DNA of 46,979 nucleotides, from contig NZ_JEMV01000014.1 of assembly GCF_000588875.1 (NCBI RefSeq), positions 41,661 to 88,639 of the forward strand. Direction: 5' to 3'. The notes under the pieces are model-generated. The model was not told where the DNA came from. It ran no database searches and saw only the letters and a list, made by a program, of their open reading frames with translations. A program made the translations under genes and the position numbers. Positions 1-8,513 of this stretch are shown one piece after another; the stretch's first letter is position 1, and each line of letters begins with the position of its first letter. This stretch comes from Sphingobium sp. Ant17 (lineage in GTDB: Bacteria > Pseudomonadota > Alphaproteobacteria > Sphingomonadales > Sphingomonadaceae).

Positions 1-366
1 CGTGCCTGTCAGGCCGGTCTCAACAAAGGCGAGGCGAGGCACACGCTTGCCGCCGCCATCTATACCAACCGGCAGGGTCGGTTCACCGATCGCTCGCTGG
101 AAAATCAGGAATTTCGCGCATCTGGGCTGAACCTGCTGATTGCGGCGATTTCCTACTGGAACACGGTCTATCTCGACCGGGCCGCCCAGCACCTCAACGC
201 TGTCGGCACGACGTTCGATGCGGCACTGCTTGCGCACCTTTCTCCGATGGGCTGGGCGCACATCAGTCTGACCGGCGATTACCTCTGGGAGCAGGCCAGG
301 CGACTTCCAGCAGGTGAATTCCACCCACTCAACGAGCCAATGGCGCGGTTGAAGCGTGTAGCGTAG
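1..366 (+). CDS. tnpA: Tn3-family transposase TnpA, C-terminal fragment (5' end outside window)
   Basis: The frame is open from base 1 to the TAG at 364-366 and encodes the last 121 residues of a Tn3-family DDE transposase. The segment GLNKGEARHTL carries the glutamate that aligns with the third catalytic residue of the two complete transposases in this window. It is followed by the family's conserved LNLLIAAISYWNTVYLDRA and LSPMGWAHISLTGDYLW blocks. It differs from both other TnpA proteins here, so it is a third element. Downstream, 394-405 (CGTTGTCTGGCG) resembles part of the terminal repeat of the neighbouring transposon, so a diverged right end of this element may lie in 390-425; this is inference. 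The rest of 367-467 holds nothing recognised. Confidence 0.85.
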   Translation, partial: RACQAGLNKGEARHTLAAAIYTNRQGRFTDRSLENQEFRASGLNLLIAAISYWNTVYLDRAAQHLNAVGTTFDAALLAHLSPMGWAHISLTGDYLWEQARRLPAGEFHPLNEPMARLKRVA

Positions 367-467
367 CCCATGTTCCGCTTATGTCCGAGAAATCGTTGTC
401 TGGCGAACAAACCTTGAGGTGACGCCCAGTACGGGACAGACTCTTCCGTTGCCGCGCCTTGTCAACT

Positions 468-505
468 GAGGGCATAGCGTGGATGGTGCGCCAGACAACG
501 CTAAG
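468..505 (+). repeat. Left terminal inverted repeat of Tn A (38 bp)
   Basis: It begins GAGGGCATAGCGTGGATGG and ends ACAACGCTAAG. It pairs with 5619-5656 at 33 of 38 positions, differing at repeat positions 15, 17, 18, 21 and 26. Thirty-eight bp and a terminal TAAG are usual for Tn3-family ends. Confidence 0.9.
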
Positions 506-539
506 GGAGAACGATGCCAGAACGGTGGTATGAGGGCGG

Positions 540-1913
540 TCAACGCCGGAGGTCGATCAGCCCCAGTTGATCCCACATCCACGTAAAATCATAGGTAGCC
601 ATCGGATCGCCAGGCCCGGATTTTGCCGCGCCATTCTCTATATATTTGAGCCAGTCGGCCACTTTCGGTCGGCCTGCCTTCGTGCGGGCCAGAGCGCGTG
701 GCGTCTTGTGCCCGAGGGCCGGCACCGCTTCATCAAGCGTTTTGGTATATTCGCGTGTCAGCATCTGATGAACGATGCGTTCCATTTCGTTCGGCGGGAT
801 ATCGAGCGGCTCTTCCTGCGGAGCGCGGGCGGCATCATCGGCCATGAACTGGGCCAGAGTCCGGATTTCGGTCATAGGTGTGCTCACGCAATCACCAAGC
901 CATTCGCTCATCTGCGCAATCGCCTGTTCAGCGCGGGCGGCGCTGTTGACCTCAACGATCAGTTTGCGTCCAGCCAACTCGACATTGGCAAAAACGGGTG
1001 TGCCGTCCTCCATGGTTGTCACAAAAGCCTGCCCGCCTTTGGTCGTTCCTGGTGTCCTCTTCTTCGTCACCGGCGCCAGCCAGTTCCAGAACGTGTCGCT
1101 CGCAGGTTCCAGCCATTGAGCCGCGTTCAGCCTGCGAACCACGCTTTTGCCGATCACGCCCTTTGCCAGCGGAAAAACGATACGGTGGAACACAAGGTCA
1201 TCACCGTCGGCGTTGACCATATCCGGCGAGCTGCCGGGAATGGCCTTACCCAGACAGTCGAGCAGCCACATGTTCGTGAACATCGGCCCCGATGCCCGCA
1301 AGAGCGCGTCCTTGTCTAGGGGATCCAATCCGACAGTGCCCTGTGCATCGTCCACAAGTCGGGAAAATGCGTCGATTACGCGCACGGCGCCATCTGCGCT
1401 GAACGGCAGCAGTGCCCCGGAAATGCCGTGCCGACCGTTCACGTCAACAATTCTTGCGGCGATTTTGTCCCAGTTGACGAGGGTCTGGGTCGCACCGTGT
1501 TCCCGCACCGTCACCGGGGCAACGTCGCGCAGCAGATCGCGCAAGGTCATCGATTGGCCGGGAACCACTTCGCTGATCTCATAGAGCGACATGACCGTAT
1601 CGCGTAGTGCGCGCATATAGGCTTTGTCCGGCGCCTTTTCATTCCAGCCCCGGCGCTTGAGATAGTCATCGACCAGATTGCCACCGTCAGGTTCCAGTTC
1701 CTGCGTCAGCAGATCTTCAAAGGCACAGCCCCATAGCGGCCCTTGCCAGTGATCGCCGATGATTTCGAATATGGCATCTGGCTCGAGCCCGGTTGCTTCG
1801 CACGCTGGGCCAAGATGCGCGGACAGCATTTCAGCCATCGCTTCATCCCATGGCGCCCGTTCCGCATATTTCATCAGGCCCGAAAGATCGTGAACCGATT
1901 TTGATCTGGACAT
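540..1913 (-). CDS. Unknown transposon passenger protein, 457 aa, coupled to tnpR
   Basis: I do not recognise this family with confidence. The protein is soluble, acidic overall, and has no signal peptide or membrane segment. The last ~80 residues contain PALGHKTPRALARTKAGR followed by VADWLKYIENG. This resembles the short P-x-L-x-G-x-T-P motif seen at the C-terminus of MbcA/ParS/Xre-type antitoxins and of some SEC-C-associated proteins; the resemblance is by eye. The start codon directly follows the tnpR stop (TGAATG), so translation is coupled to the resolvase and the gene travels with the element. The stop lies 35 bp inside the left terminal repeat. Possible roles include host interaction or transposition immunity, but none is shown by the sequence. 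Confidence 0.75.
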   Translation of the reverse strand: MSRSKSVHDLSGLMKYAERAPWDEAMAEMLSAHLGPACEATGLEPDAIFEIIGDHWQGPLWGCAFEDLLTQELEPDGGNLVDDYLKRRGWNEKAPDKAYMRALRDTVMSLYEISEVVPGQSMTLRDLLRDVAPVTVREHGATQTLVNWDKIAARIVDVNGRHGISGALLPFSADGAVRVIDAFSRLVDDAQGTVGLDPLDKDALLRASGPMFTNMWLLDCLGKAIPGSSPDMVNADGDDLVFHRIVFPLAKGVIGKSVVRRLNAAQWLEPASDTFWNWLAPVTKKRTPGTTKGGQAFVTTMEDGTPVFANVELAGRKLIVEVNSAARAEQAIAQMSEWLGDCVSTPMTEIRTLAQFMADDAARAPQEEPLDIPPNEMERIVHQMLTREYTKTLDEAVPALGHKTPRALARTKAGRPKVADWLKYIENGAAKSGPGDPMATYDFTWMWDQLGLIDLRR

Positions 1914-2483
1914 TCAGGCGGGCCTTTCCACGCCAAGGCGGCGCATTTCTCGATATATGGTTGATCGGCCGATGCCGAGTTGCCGTGCCGCTTCTGTTGG
2001 CGAGATACTCGCTTCGACCAGTTTAATGGCGGCATGGACCTTGCTCATGTCGAGCGGCTGACGGCCAGGTAACTTGCCCCTGGCACGGGCGGCGGCGATG
2101 CCATCCTTGGTGCGTTCGGAAATCAGCCGTCGTTCAAAATGGGCGATGGCCCCGAACACATGGAAGATCAGTTCGCCGGCGGCCGATGAAGTGTCGATTT
2201 TCTCTTCAAGGCTTAGCAGCGCCACGCCTTGGGCGTGCAGCTTCTCAACCGTGACAAGTAATTCGGCCAGCGACCGCCCGAGCCGATCGAGGCGAACCAC
2301 GGCCAATGTGTCACCCTTACGGGCGTAGGCGAGCAGGTCGGCCAAACCGGGACGATCCATGCTCTTGCCCGACATAACGTCGGTGAACACTTTAATGGCG
2401 CCAGCCTTCTCCAGACGCATGGTCTGCCCTGCCACGTCCTGGTCGCCGGTGCTCACACGAGCATAGCCCAGAATACCGCCCAT
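1914..2483 (-). CDS. tnpR: Tn3-type serine resolvase TnpR
   Basis: This site-specific recombinase resolves Tn3 cointegrates at res. The N-terminal catalytic domain starts GYARVSTGDQD, with the nucleophilic Ser at residue 11. It is followed by the conserved RLDRLGRS segment and the FGAIAHFERRLISERTKDG helix. The C-terminal ~45 residues form a helix-turn-helix (PTEAARQLGIGRSTIYREM) that binds DNA. I chose the ATG at 2483 because it has GGGAG upstream and gives the standard N-terminus; an in-frame ATG 20 codons upstream would add a non-family extension. It is divergent from tnpA across 139 bp, and its stop is fused to the next start (TGAATG). Confidence 0.93.
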   Translation of the reverse strand: MGGILGYARVSTGDQDVAGQTMRLEKAGAIKVFTDVMSGKSMDRPGLADLLAYARKGDTLAVVRLDRLGRSLAELLVTVEKLHAQGVALLSLEEKIDTSSAAGELIFHVFGAIAHFERRLISERTKDGIAAARARGKLPGRQPLDMSKVHAAIKLVEASISPTEAARQLGIGRSTIYREMRRLGVERPA

Positions 2484-2622
2484 GCCCTGTGTCTCCCAAA
2501 CGGCCGTTTCGTGGACATTGTGAAAGGCGCCGGCTTCACCCATCCATATCCGTCCACATACTATGTCTCTTTACTCCTGCCTGTCCATAGCCACAAATGA
2601 CCTTTTGTGGACAGGAATCGGC
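2484..2622. promoter_or_regulatory. tnpR-tnpA intergenic region with candidate res subsites and divergent promoters
   Basis: Three dyads are visible. AAACGGCCGTTT at 2498-2509 is a perfect 12-bp palindrome lying 14 nt upstream of tnpR. GTGGAC (2511-2516) pairs with GTCCAC (2552-2557). An imperfect 32-bp dyad at 2582-2613 begins TGTCCA and ends TGGACA, just upstream of tnpA. In Tn3 elements res lies here and overlaps both promoters, so resolvase represses both genes. Assigning individual subsites is inference. CAAACGGCCGT also occurs at the equivalent place in the second transposon (35169-35179). Confidence 0.6.
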
Positions 2623-5598
2623 ATGGTGAAGCGCAAACATCAACTCCTGACCGAAGGTGAGCGCGATCAACTGCTAGCCATCCCGGCAGATCGGGACCGC
2701 CTGGCCCGGCTCTATACCTTCGAGCCCTCGGACATCGAAATCATCGGTGCGCGACGCGAGCGGCGAAACCAGCTTGGGGTTGCGCTGCAACTCGCCCTTC
2801 TGCGTCACCCCGGCGTCACGCTCGCTCAATTGATGCGAGACAGGGGAGCGATCCCCCATGACCTCGCGGTCTTCGTCGCGGAGCAAATGGGCCTACGCGT
2901 AACCGATCTGGCCGACTATGCGGCGCGGGATCAGACCATGACGGATCATGCGCGCGAATTGGCGGAACGCCTTGGGGTGCGTGGCCCGATCCGCACCGAT
3001 ATTCCCTTCATGATCGAGGCCGCGACGAAAACGGCATGGGCGACCGACAAGGGGTCAACGATCGTGAGCGGTGTCATCACCGCGCTCCGCGAGGCCCGGA
3101 TTCTACTGCCCTCCTTCTCCACCATCGAACGCGCCAGTATCGCGGGACGCGCTCGTGCCCGCAAGCAAGCGGCCCATGCCCTGATCGCCAACCTCAGCGC
3201 TGAACAGGTCCAGGCCCTCGATCAGCTCTTTGATGAAGCTGGCGCTGGCGGCGCGAGCCGGCTTACCTTGCTCAAGACGATTCCCGTGGCGGCCAAACCC
3301 GATCACATCCGGCAGATTCTCGACCGTTTGAGACAGGTACGGAAAATCGGCATTCCTCCGGACATAGCCGACCGCATCCACACCGATCGCTTTCGCCAAT
3401 ATGTCAGGGAGGGCCGCGCCTCTCCAGCCTATATGATCGAGCGTTATACGCCATCGCGACGCCATGCCACGCTGCTCGCCTTTCTAATCGATGTCGAAGA
3501 GCGGCTCACCGACAGCGCCCTCGAGATGGCGGACAAGCTGATCGGCGGTATATTCACCCGCGCCAAGAACGCCCAGGCCCGCAATTATGCCGCCACCTCG
3601 AAGAATGTGGCGCGGCTGATGCTGATCTTCCGCAGGACGATCGACGCGCTTACCGATGCCGTCGATACAGGCGAAGATCCCATCGACGCGCTGGACGCGT
3701 CGGTGGGGTGGACGACCCTTCTGAGGGCCAGGCCGGAAGTGGCGAGCATCGCGGAAACGGCCAGCCTCGATCCGCTGACGGTTGCGGCCGATCGCTATGC
3801 GACCCTGCGCAAATTCGCTCCCGATCTGCTTGAAGCGCTGGAGTTCCGCGCCGGCAAGGGCAGTGCGAAGACAATCGCAGCCATTGAGATGCTGCGTGCG
3901 CTCAACAGGTCGGGCAAGCGCGATTTGCCCGCCGACGCCCCGATGCCGTTCCGCAAGGAATGGCGGAAAATCGTTGTGGGCGGTGATGGCGAGGTCAATC
4001 GGCGGCTTTGGGAGATCGCCACGCTCGCGCATCTGCGCAACAAATTGCGTTCCGGAGATGTCTGGGTCGAGCGATCGGCGAGTTATCGCCGGTTCGACAG
4101 CTACCTGCTCAGCGAGCCGAAGGCCAAGCCGGTCGTGTCAGCCCTCGGCCTGCCATCGTCGGCGGACACATGGCTGGAACAGCGTGGCCGCGAACTCGAC
4201 TGGCGCTTGAAGAGGTTCACCCAGCGGCTGAAGCACGATGCTCTGGAGGGCGTCCGCTTCCGGGATGGCCGCCTCCAGATATCGCCGGTTCGCACGATCG
4301 CGACACCCGACGCCGAAGAACTGGCCGACCGGCTCGATGCTATGATGCCGCGCATCCGCATTACCGAACTGCTTCATGAGGTAGCTCAGGAAACCGGTTT
4401 TCTCGCGGCCTTCATCAACCTGCGCACCGGCCAGCCCTGTCCCAATGAAAATGCGCTGCTCGCCACCATCCTCGCTGATGCCACCAATCTCGGCCTGTCG
4501 CGCATGGCCGCCGCAAGCCAGGGCGTCACGCGCGATCAGCTTCTGTGGACGCATGACGCCTATATCCGCGATGACAGCTATCGCGCGGCGCTGGCCGTCC
4601 TCATCAATGCTCACCACCGGCTGCCATTCTCGCGGGTGTGGGGCGATGGCACCACGTCGAGCTCCGATGGCCAATTTTTCCGGGGAGCAAAGCGCGGCGC
4701 ATCGGGCGGGGACATCAACGCCCGCTATGGCGTCGATCATGGCTTCAGCTTCTATACGCATAATTCCGATCAGCGCGCACCCTACCATATCAATGTGATC
4801 TCGGCCGCGACGCATGAGGCGCCCTATGTGCTCGATGGCCTCACCAGCCATGGAACCGATCTCAGGATCGTTGAGCACTATACTGACACCGGCGGGGCGA
4901 CTGATCACGTATTTGCCCTGTGCGCCATGCTGGGATTTCGCTTCTGCCCGCGTCTGCGCGATTTTCCTGACAGACGTCTCGCGCCGATCGCCGCGGCAGG
5001 TGCCTATCCATCCATCGCCCCGCTGCTGGGGAAACGGATCCGCACCGACATCATCCGTGAGCAATGGGATGACGTGCTGCGGCTCGTGGGATCAATCAAA
5101 GCTGGACACGTTGCGCCTTCGGTTATGTTACGGAAGCTCGCCGCTTATGAGCGACAGAACCAGCTCGACGTAGCGTTACAGGAAATCGGCAAGATCGAGC
5201 GGACATTGTTCATGCTGGACTGGCTTGAAAACCCGGACCTGCGCCGGCGGTGCCATGCCGGCCTCAACAACAGCGAACAGCGGCATGCCCTGACGCAGGC
5301 GATCTACACATTCCGCCAGGGACGCATCATCGATCGCAGCCATGAAGCCCAGCAATATCGGGCGTCAGGCCTCAATCTGGTCATCGCCGCCATCGTCTAT
5401 TGGAACACCACCTACATGGACGCTGCTGTCCAGCATCTACAATCGGAATCGGTCGCGGCGCCCGATCACCTCCTTGCCCACACATCGCCTGTAGGCTGGG
5501 AACATATCGCTTTTTCCGGAGACTTTCTCTGGGATAGAGCGGCCGCATCCGCTGGCCGGAAGGCACTTAATCTACCACGAGATATCCACGTCGCCTAA
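2623..5598 (+). CDS. tnpA: Tn3-family transposase TnpA, 991 aa
   Basis: This is the DDE transposase that joins the transposon ends to a target in replicative transposition. Its length is normal for the family. The N-terminal region (KRKHQLLTEGERDQLLAIP onward) is the usual DNA-binding part. The catalytic triad can be placed at Asp682 (in SSSDGQF), Asp755 (in HYTDTGGATDHVF) and Glu885 (in LNNSEQRHAL); the Glu spacing of 130 from the second Asp matches the family. Start: the ATG at 2623 gives the standard MVKRKHQLL beginning with GGA upstream. An in-frame ATG at 2563 would run through the res dyad and is less likely. The frame is intact, so the element may be active. Confidence 0.93.
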   Translation: MVKRKHQLLTEGERDQLLAIPADRDRLARLYTFEPSDIEIIGARRERRNQLGVALQLALLRHPGVTLAQLMRDRGAIPHDLAVFVAEQMGLRVTDLADYAARDQTMTDHARELAERLGVRGPIRTDIPFMIEAATKTAWATDKGSTIVSGVITALREARILLPSFSTIERASIAGRARARKQAAHALIANLSAEQVQALDQLFDEAGAGGASRLTLLKTIPVAAKPDHIRQILDRLRQVRKIGIPPDIADRIHTDRFRQYVREGRASPAYMIERYTPSRRHATLLAFLIDVEERLTDSALEMADKLIGGIFTRAKNAQARNYAATSKNVARLMLIFRRTIDALTDAVDTGEDPIDALDASVGWTTLLRARPEVASIAETASLDPLTVAADRYATLRKFAPDLLEALEFRAGKGSAKTIAAIEMLRALNRSGKRDLPADAPMPFRKEWRKIVVGGDGEVNRRLWEIATLAHLRNKLRSGDVWVERSASYRRFDSYLLSEPKAKPVVSALGLPSSADTWLEQRGRELDWRLKRFTQRLKHDALEGVRFRDGRLQISPVRTIATPDAEELADRLDAMMPRIRITELLHEVAQETGFLAAFINLRTGQPCPNENALLATILADATNLGLSRMAAASQGVTRDQLLWTHDAYIRDDSYRAALAVLINAHHRLPFSRVWGDGTTSSSDGQFFRGAKRGASGGDINARYGVDHGFSFYTHNSDQRAPYHINVISAATHEAPYVLDGLTSHGTDLRIVEHYTDTGGATDHVFALCAMLGFRFCPRLRDFPDRRLAPIAAAGAYPSIAPLLGKRIRTDIIREQWDDVLRLVGSIKAGHVAPSVMLRKLAAYERQNQLDVALQEIGKIERTLFMLDWLENPDLRRRCHAGLNNSEQRHALTQAIYTFRQGRIIDRSHEAQQYRASGLNLVIAAIVYWNTTYMDAAVQHLQSESVAAPDHLLAHTSPVGWEHIAFSGDFLWDRAAASAGRKALNLPRDIHVA

Positions 5599-5618
5599 CC
5601 GTTCACCGGTTGTTCGCC

Positions 5619-5656
5619 CTTAGCGTTGTTTGGCGTACTCTTCACGCTATGCCCTC
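5619..5656 (-). repeat. Right terminal inverted repeat of Tn A (38 bp)
   Basis: Read on the minus strand it begins GAGGGCATAGCGTGAAGAG and ends AACAACGCTAAG, pairing with 468-505. It starts 20 bp after the tnpA stop. From 5657 to 5748 no gene or motif is recognised; this is the junction to the next cargo. Confidence 0.9.
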
Positions 5657-5748
5657 TATAGGCGAAATGACGCGCGTCCAGCGCGATATTGCGCTTCGCG
5701 AGACCGCGAACGAATAGTGCAATGACCGTACCGGCGTTAGCTGGTCAG

Positions 5749-6021
5749 TCATTCAGCGATGCGAGCCTTATCCCGAGCCTCGGCAAAGATCGCCAAAAAT
5801 TCATCTTCAGTCTTACGGCCAATGGCGAGGAGGCTTTCGACGAGGAACGCAGGTGTGCCGCGGATACCGAGACCGAAGGCAAGATTGGCGTCCTGATGCA
5901 AACGGTTTAGAAATGCCTGGCGCCGGTCTTTCAGATCCTTCGTGGCCTGCTCCCAATCCGCGCCTATATCGTGTCCGATGTCGCGCAGCGCTGTCTCGTT
6001 CAGCGGTATGTGCATTGCCAT
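5749..6021 (-). pseudogene. C-terminal half of a DsbA/DsbG-type thiol-disulfide protein, out of frame with its N-terminal half
   Basis: This 90-residue frame (from MAMHIPLNETALRD) carries the helical half of a DsbA-like thioredoxin fold, including IRGTPAFLVE with the cis-proline loop TP and a C-terminal amphipathic helix. It has no CxxC and no signal peptide. Those lie upstream in another frame, at the end of the kinase ORF (6000-7778). The two frames overlap at 6000-6021. Restoring one base in the A-run at 6046-6049 (T-run on the coding strand) joins ...AMDRQSLF to IPAYHDRTMAMHIPL and rebuilds an ordinary DsbA domain. I infer one DsbA-like protein broken by a one-base deletion, real or a sequencing error. 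Its likely role is periplasmic thiol oxidation or isomerisation. Confidence 0.7.
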
Positions 6022-7778
6022 CGTGCGGTCGTGATAGGCGGGGATAAAAGACTCTGTCGGTCCATAGCGAGGCCGACCAGGGCGGCACGCTCCGCCATTG
6101 GCCCGAAGAACGCCAGATCGCGATACTCGATCCGCACGTCACCGTCCTGCTTCACTGCGGCTGCAAGTATGTGCGCGGTCACCTTGCAGATCGGACAGAG
6201 GAAATCATTGAACGCAACGACGGTCACCGACCCATCCGGGTTTCCAGCCGACCGACCCGTCCGCTGGTCTGCGGCGGTTTGAGCTCTGCCATTTGAAGAC
6301 ATGTCCTGAGCCAAAGGCGCAGTTTCGCGAAGTGCCCAGCTTCCGAGCCATCCCACTGCGGCAAATCCGCTCAGCATGACAAAGTCGCGGCGGTTGAATG
6401 CCGTTCGCGGAGATACATCTCCTTGATCGGGGGGAACGTCAGCTGGCACCATTGCTCGATATCCTGACGCGATTTGATGGAAAGCGCAGCACGGCGGCAA
6501 AGCGGCATCATCCAGACGAAATTCCAGAACGCCCTGCGCTGGAGCGATTGCGGCCTCGACGATCGACAGGCCCAGCCCGGTGCCGCCCGACGTGGCGCGA
6601 GGGCCACGTTCGAACCTGCGACGCACACGCTCAACCTCATCCGCCGCGATGCCCGCCCCACAATCGATGACACGCAGCTCCAGTCCATCGTTTGCGGCAC
6701 ACTCGATCCGGACTGGGCCTTTGCCGCCATGGTGCAGAGCGTTCTCCACCAGATTGCCCAGCGCAAGGCGAAGGGCTTCGGCATCGATTGCCAGGTCGAC
6801 ATCGCGGAGTCCGCAGGCGGTGACGATCGATCGACGGCCCGTCGCGGCCAGATGTGCATAATCGCCGACCACGCCGTTCACCACGTCATGCACGCGTGCG
6901 AAGCAGTTGGCTGGTTCCGCCTCTCGCCTTTCCTGCCGGGCCAGCTCCAGCAACTGGCGTACCAGTCGGCTGGTGCGATCCACCGCTATAGCGATGCGCT
7001 CCAGGGCATGATCCCGCATGGCCGGGTCCGTGGCGCGACGGGCCACTTCCGCCTGGGTCTTGAGACCAGCCAGCGGCGTCTGGAGTTCGTGCGCGGCGTT
7101 GGCCACGAAGTCGCGCTCGGCCCGTCTGGCCCCTTCAAGTCTGCTAAGCAGATCGTCCATAGCCTGCACCAGAGGCCTCAGCTCTTCGGGCACAGGGTCG
7201 ACGGCGAGCGGCTCAAGGGTCTGTGGCGAACGCAGCTCGATTGCGCGGGCAACACGACCGAGCGGTGCAAGGCCACTCCTGACACCAAACCAAAGCAGCA
7301 CTGCGAGCGCAACGAGCCCGACCGCTGCGGGCAACAGCAAGCCCAGCATCAGATCGTTGACCAGATGCTGGCGGACCGCCAAGCTGTCGCCGACCATGAC
7401 CCTGATGCCACGCGCTGTGTCGACATGTGTATAGACACGCCACTGTTCATCTTCGATCTGGCGACTGGAAAAACCGGGTGCGCCCCCGGCCAACGGTGCA
7501 TCGGGCGCTCCGGTTGACTGACCGATCAATGCGCCGTTCAGTGACCAGATCTGGCACGACAACTGGCGGGAGTAAGGTGCCGGGGCCAGTCGCCGCACTG
7601 GTCCGCTGGCGGGAATATCGAGTGCAGCGACCATTCGTGCCGCCTCCACCAACCGCCCGTCGAGCACACGCTGCACTTCAGCCCTGGTTGAAAAACTCGT
7701 CCAGCCTGCTGCACCCGCCCAGACGAGCATGGTCACGCCGGCGACGAGAATGAACAGACGGATCCGTAACGCAGTCAT
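6000..7778 (-). CDS. Sensor histidine kinase (QseC/PmrB type) whose frame runs on into a DsbA-like domain
   Basis: Residues 1-30 are a membrane segment (ILVAGVTMLVWAGAAGW). About 30-145 form a periplasmic sensor loop of the 2CSK_N kind, and about 146-166 a second membrane segment. The kinase core has the H-box AAHELQTPLAGLK (His230), the N-box NLVENALHH (~342-350), DCGAGIAAD (~372) and GGTGLGLSIV (~399). After about residue 420 the frame continues without a stop into NRRDFVMLSGFAAVGWLG, a Tat-like signal or membrane segment, and then a thioredoxin segment with CPIC at 528-531. It then leaves frame near 6046. No strong independent start with an RBS is seen for the Dsb part (ATG codons exist at residues 443 and 468). 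Either the fusion is real or the kinase stop was lost by an indel. It overlaps the regulator gene by 4 bp (ATGA). Confidence 0.8.
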   Translation of the reverse strand: MTALRIRLFILVAGVTMLVWAGAAGWTSFSTRAEVQRVLDGRLVEAARMVAALDIPASGPVRRLAPAPYSRQLSCQIWSLNGALIGQSTGAPDAPLAGGAPGFSSRQIEDEQWRVYTHVDTARGIRVMVGDSLAVRQHLVNDLMLGLLLPAAVGLVALAVLLWFGVRSGLAPLGRVARAIELRSPQTLEPLAVDPVPEELRPLVQAMDDLLSRLEGARRAERDFVANAAHELQTPLAGLKTQAEVARRATDPAMRDHALERIAIAVDRTSRLVRQLLELARQERREAEPANCFARVHDVVNGVVGDYAHLAATGRRSIVTACGLRDVDLAIDAEALRLALGNLVENALHHGGKGPVRIECAANDGLELRVIDCGAGIAADEVERVRRRFERGPRATSGGTGLGLSIVEAAIAPAQGVLEFRLDDAALPPCCAFHQIASGYRAMVPADVPPDQGDVSPRTAFNRRDFVMLSGFAAVGWLGSWALRETAPLAQDMSSNGRAQTAADQRTGRSAGNPDGSVTVVAFNDFLCPICKVTAHILAAAVKQDGDVRIEYRDLAFFGPMAERAALVGLAMDRQSLLSPPITTARWQCTYR

Positions 7779-8428
7779 GATCGTATAATCCGGTAACCCT
7801 CTCCGCGCACCGTTTCGATCCGGCTCCGGCCGAGTTTTGCACGGAGCTTGTGGATGTGTACCTCCACCGCGTTGCTTTCGATTTCTTCCTGCCAGCCGTA
7901 GATGCGATCTTCCAGCTGGCTGCGCGACAGCACGTGCCCCGGGCGCTCCGCCAGAGCATGCAGGATCGCAAACTCGCGGCGGGACACGGCGATTTCCTCG
8001 CCATCCAAGGCCACTGATCTACGCGCTTCGCTGATTATCAGCGCACCCAGTTCCAGATCGCCGCTTGCCCGGCCACTGGCTCGACGCATGATCGCGCGCA
8101 GGCGGGCTGATAGTTCCGTAAGATCGAAGGGTTTGCCCAGATAATCGTCGGCACCGCGATCAAGTCCCTCGACCCGGTCCGCGACCATGTCACGCGCCGT
8201 CAGCAGCAGCACCGGGGTCTCGACGCCGGCCCGTCGCCATTCCGCTAGCAGGTCGAGACCGGAACCATCTGGCAGGCCGATATCGAGCACGACGCCAGCA
8301 TGATCTCCTATCGCGGCGCGCGCGTCGGCAAGACAGGCCACAGCATCGACCTCGAACCCCTCAAGGCCCAGCCCCACCACGATACCGTCGCGCAGAATAT
8401 CATCATCTTCAACAAGCAGAATCCGCAT
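7775..8428 (-). CDS. OmpR-family response regulator (QseB/PmrA type)
   Basis: This 217-residue transcription factor pairs with the kinase downstream. The receiver domain (1-115) has the acidic pocket Asp8/Asp9, the phospho-acceptor Asp49 (VVLDIGLPDGSG), Thr77 and Lys99 (GKPFD). The C-terminal winged helix (about 125-217) has the OmpR recognition region SNAVEVHIHKLRAKL and ends VRGEGYRI. It is transcribed first and overlaps the kinase by 4 bp. QseB/PmrA-type regulators bind two CTTAA-like half-sites 11 bp apart. Exactly that arrangement lies 34-62 bp upstream of this gene, and again between the RND and flavoprotein genes, so autoregulation and control of those operons are inferred. Confidence 0.93.
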   Translation of the reverse strand: MRILLVEDDDILRDGIVVGLGLEGFEVDAVACLADARAAIGDHAGVVLDIGLPDGSGLDLLAEWRRAGVETPVLLLTARDMVADRVEGLDRGADDYLGKPFDLTELSARLRAIMRRASGRASGDLELGALIISEARRSVALDGEEIAVSRREFAILHALAERPGHVLSRSQLEDRIYGWQEEIESNAVEVHIHKLRAKLGRSRIETVRGEGYRIIRS

Positions 8429-8461
8429 TTCTGCTCCTTTCCCTGTCCGCCTTACCGCTAC

Positions 8462-8490
8462 CTTAAGCCGGATGCTAAGCCTGCCTTAAG
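8462..8490 (-). promoter_or_regulatory. Direct-repeat response-regulator box between the regulator gene and the Scs-like operon
   Basis: On the minus strand, 8490 to 8474 reads CTTAAGGCAGGCTTAGC, with half-sites 11 bp apart. A third half-site, CTTAAG, follows at 8467-8462. The box sits 34 nt upstream of the response-regulator ATG and 24 nt upstream of the divergent thioredoxin gene. The same 15-bp pattern (CTTAAGGCANNCTTA) recurs at 20562-20576 and at 20648-20634. Half-site spacing and sequence fit PmrA/QseB-type boxes; binding by this regulator is inferred. Confidence 0.65.
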
Positions 8491-8513
8491 AAAGGGCGGC
8501 AAGGAGAACCACA

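Larger units (their letters stand above)
468..5656 (+). mobile_element. Complete Tn3-family transposon (Tn A) with tnpA, tnpR and an unknown passenger
   Basis: The element is bounded by 38-bp inverted repeats that match at 33 of 38 positions, each starting GAGGGCATAGCGTG and ending CAACGCTAAG. It carries a 991-residue TnpA, a divergent serine resolvase and one passenger gene behind the resolvase. The layout (divergent tnpA and tnpR with a res-like region between them) is typical of the family. The five bases outside the ends are CAACT on the left and TATAG on the right, so the expected 5-bp target duplication is missing. One flank has therefore probably been rearranged since insertion. The left end abuts the remains of another Tn3 element. 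Confidence 0.85.

Noticed and set aside
4138..5064. 308-codon minus-strand frame inside Tn A tnpA
   Set aside because: Shadow of the catalytic domain of TnpA.
6474..7517. 347-codon plus-strand frame over the histidine kinase
   Set aside because: Antisense to the H-, N- and G-box regions of the kinase; no RBS and no family features.
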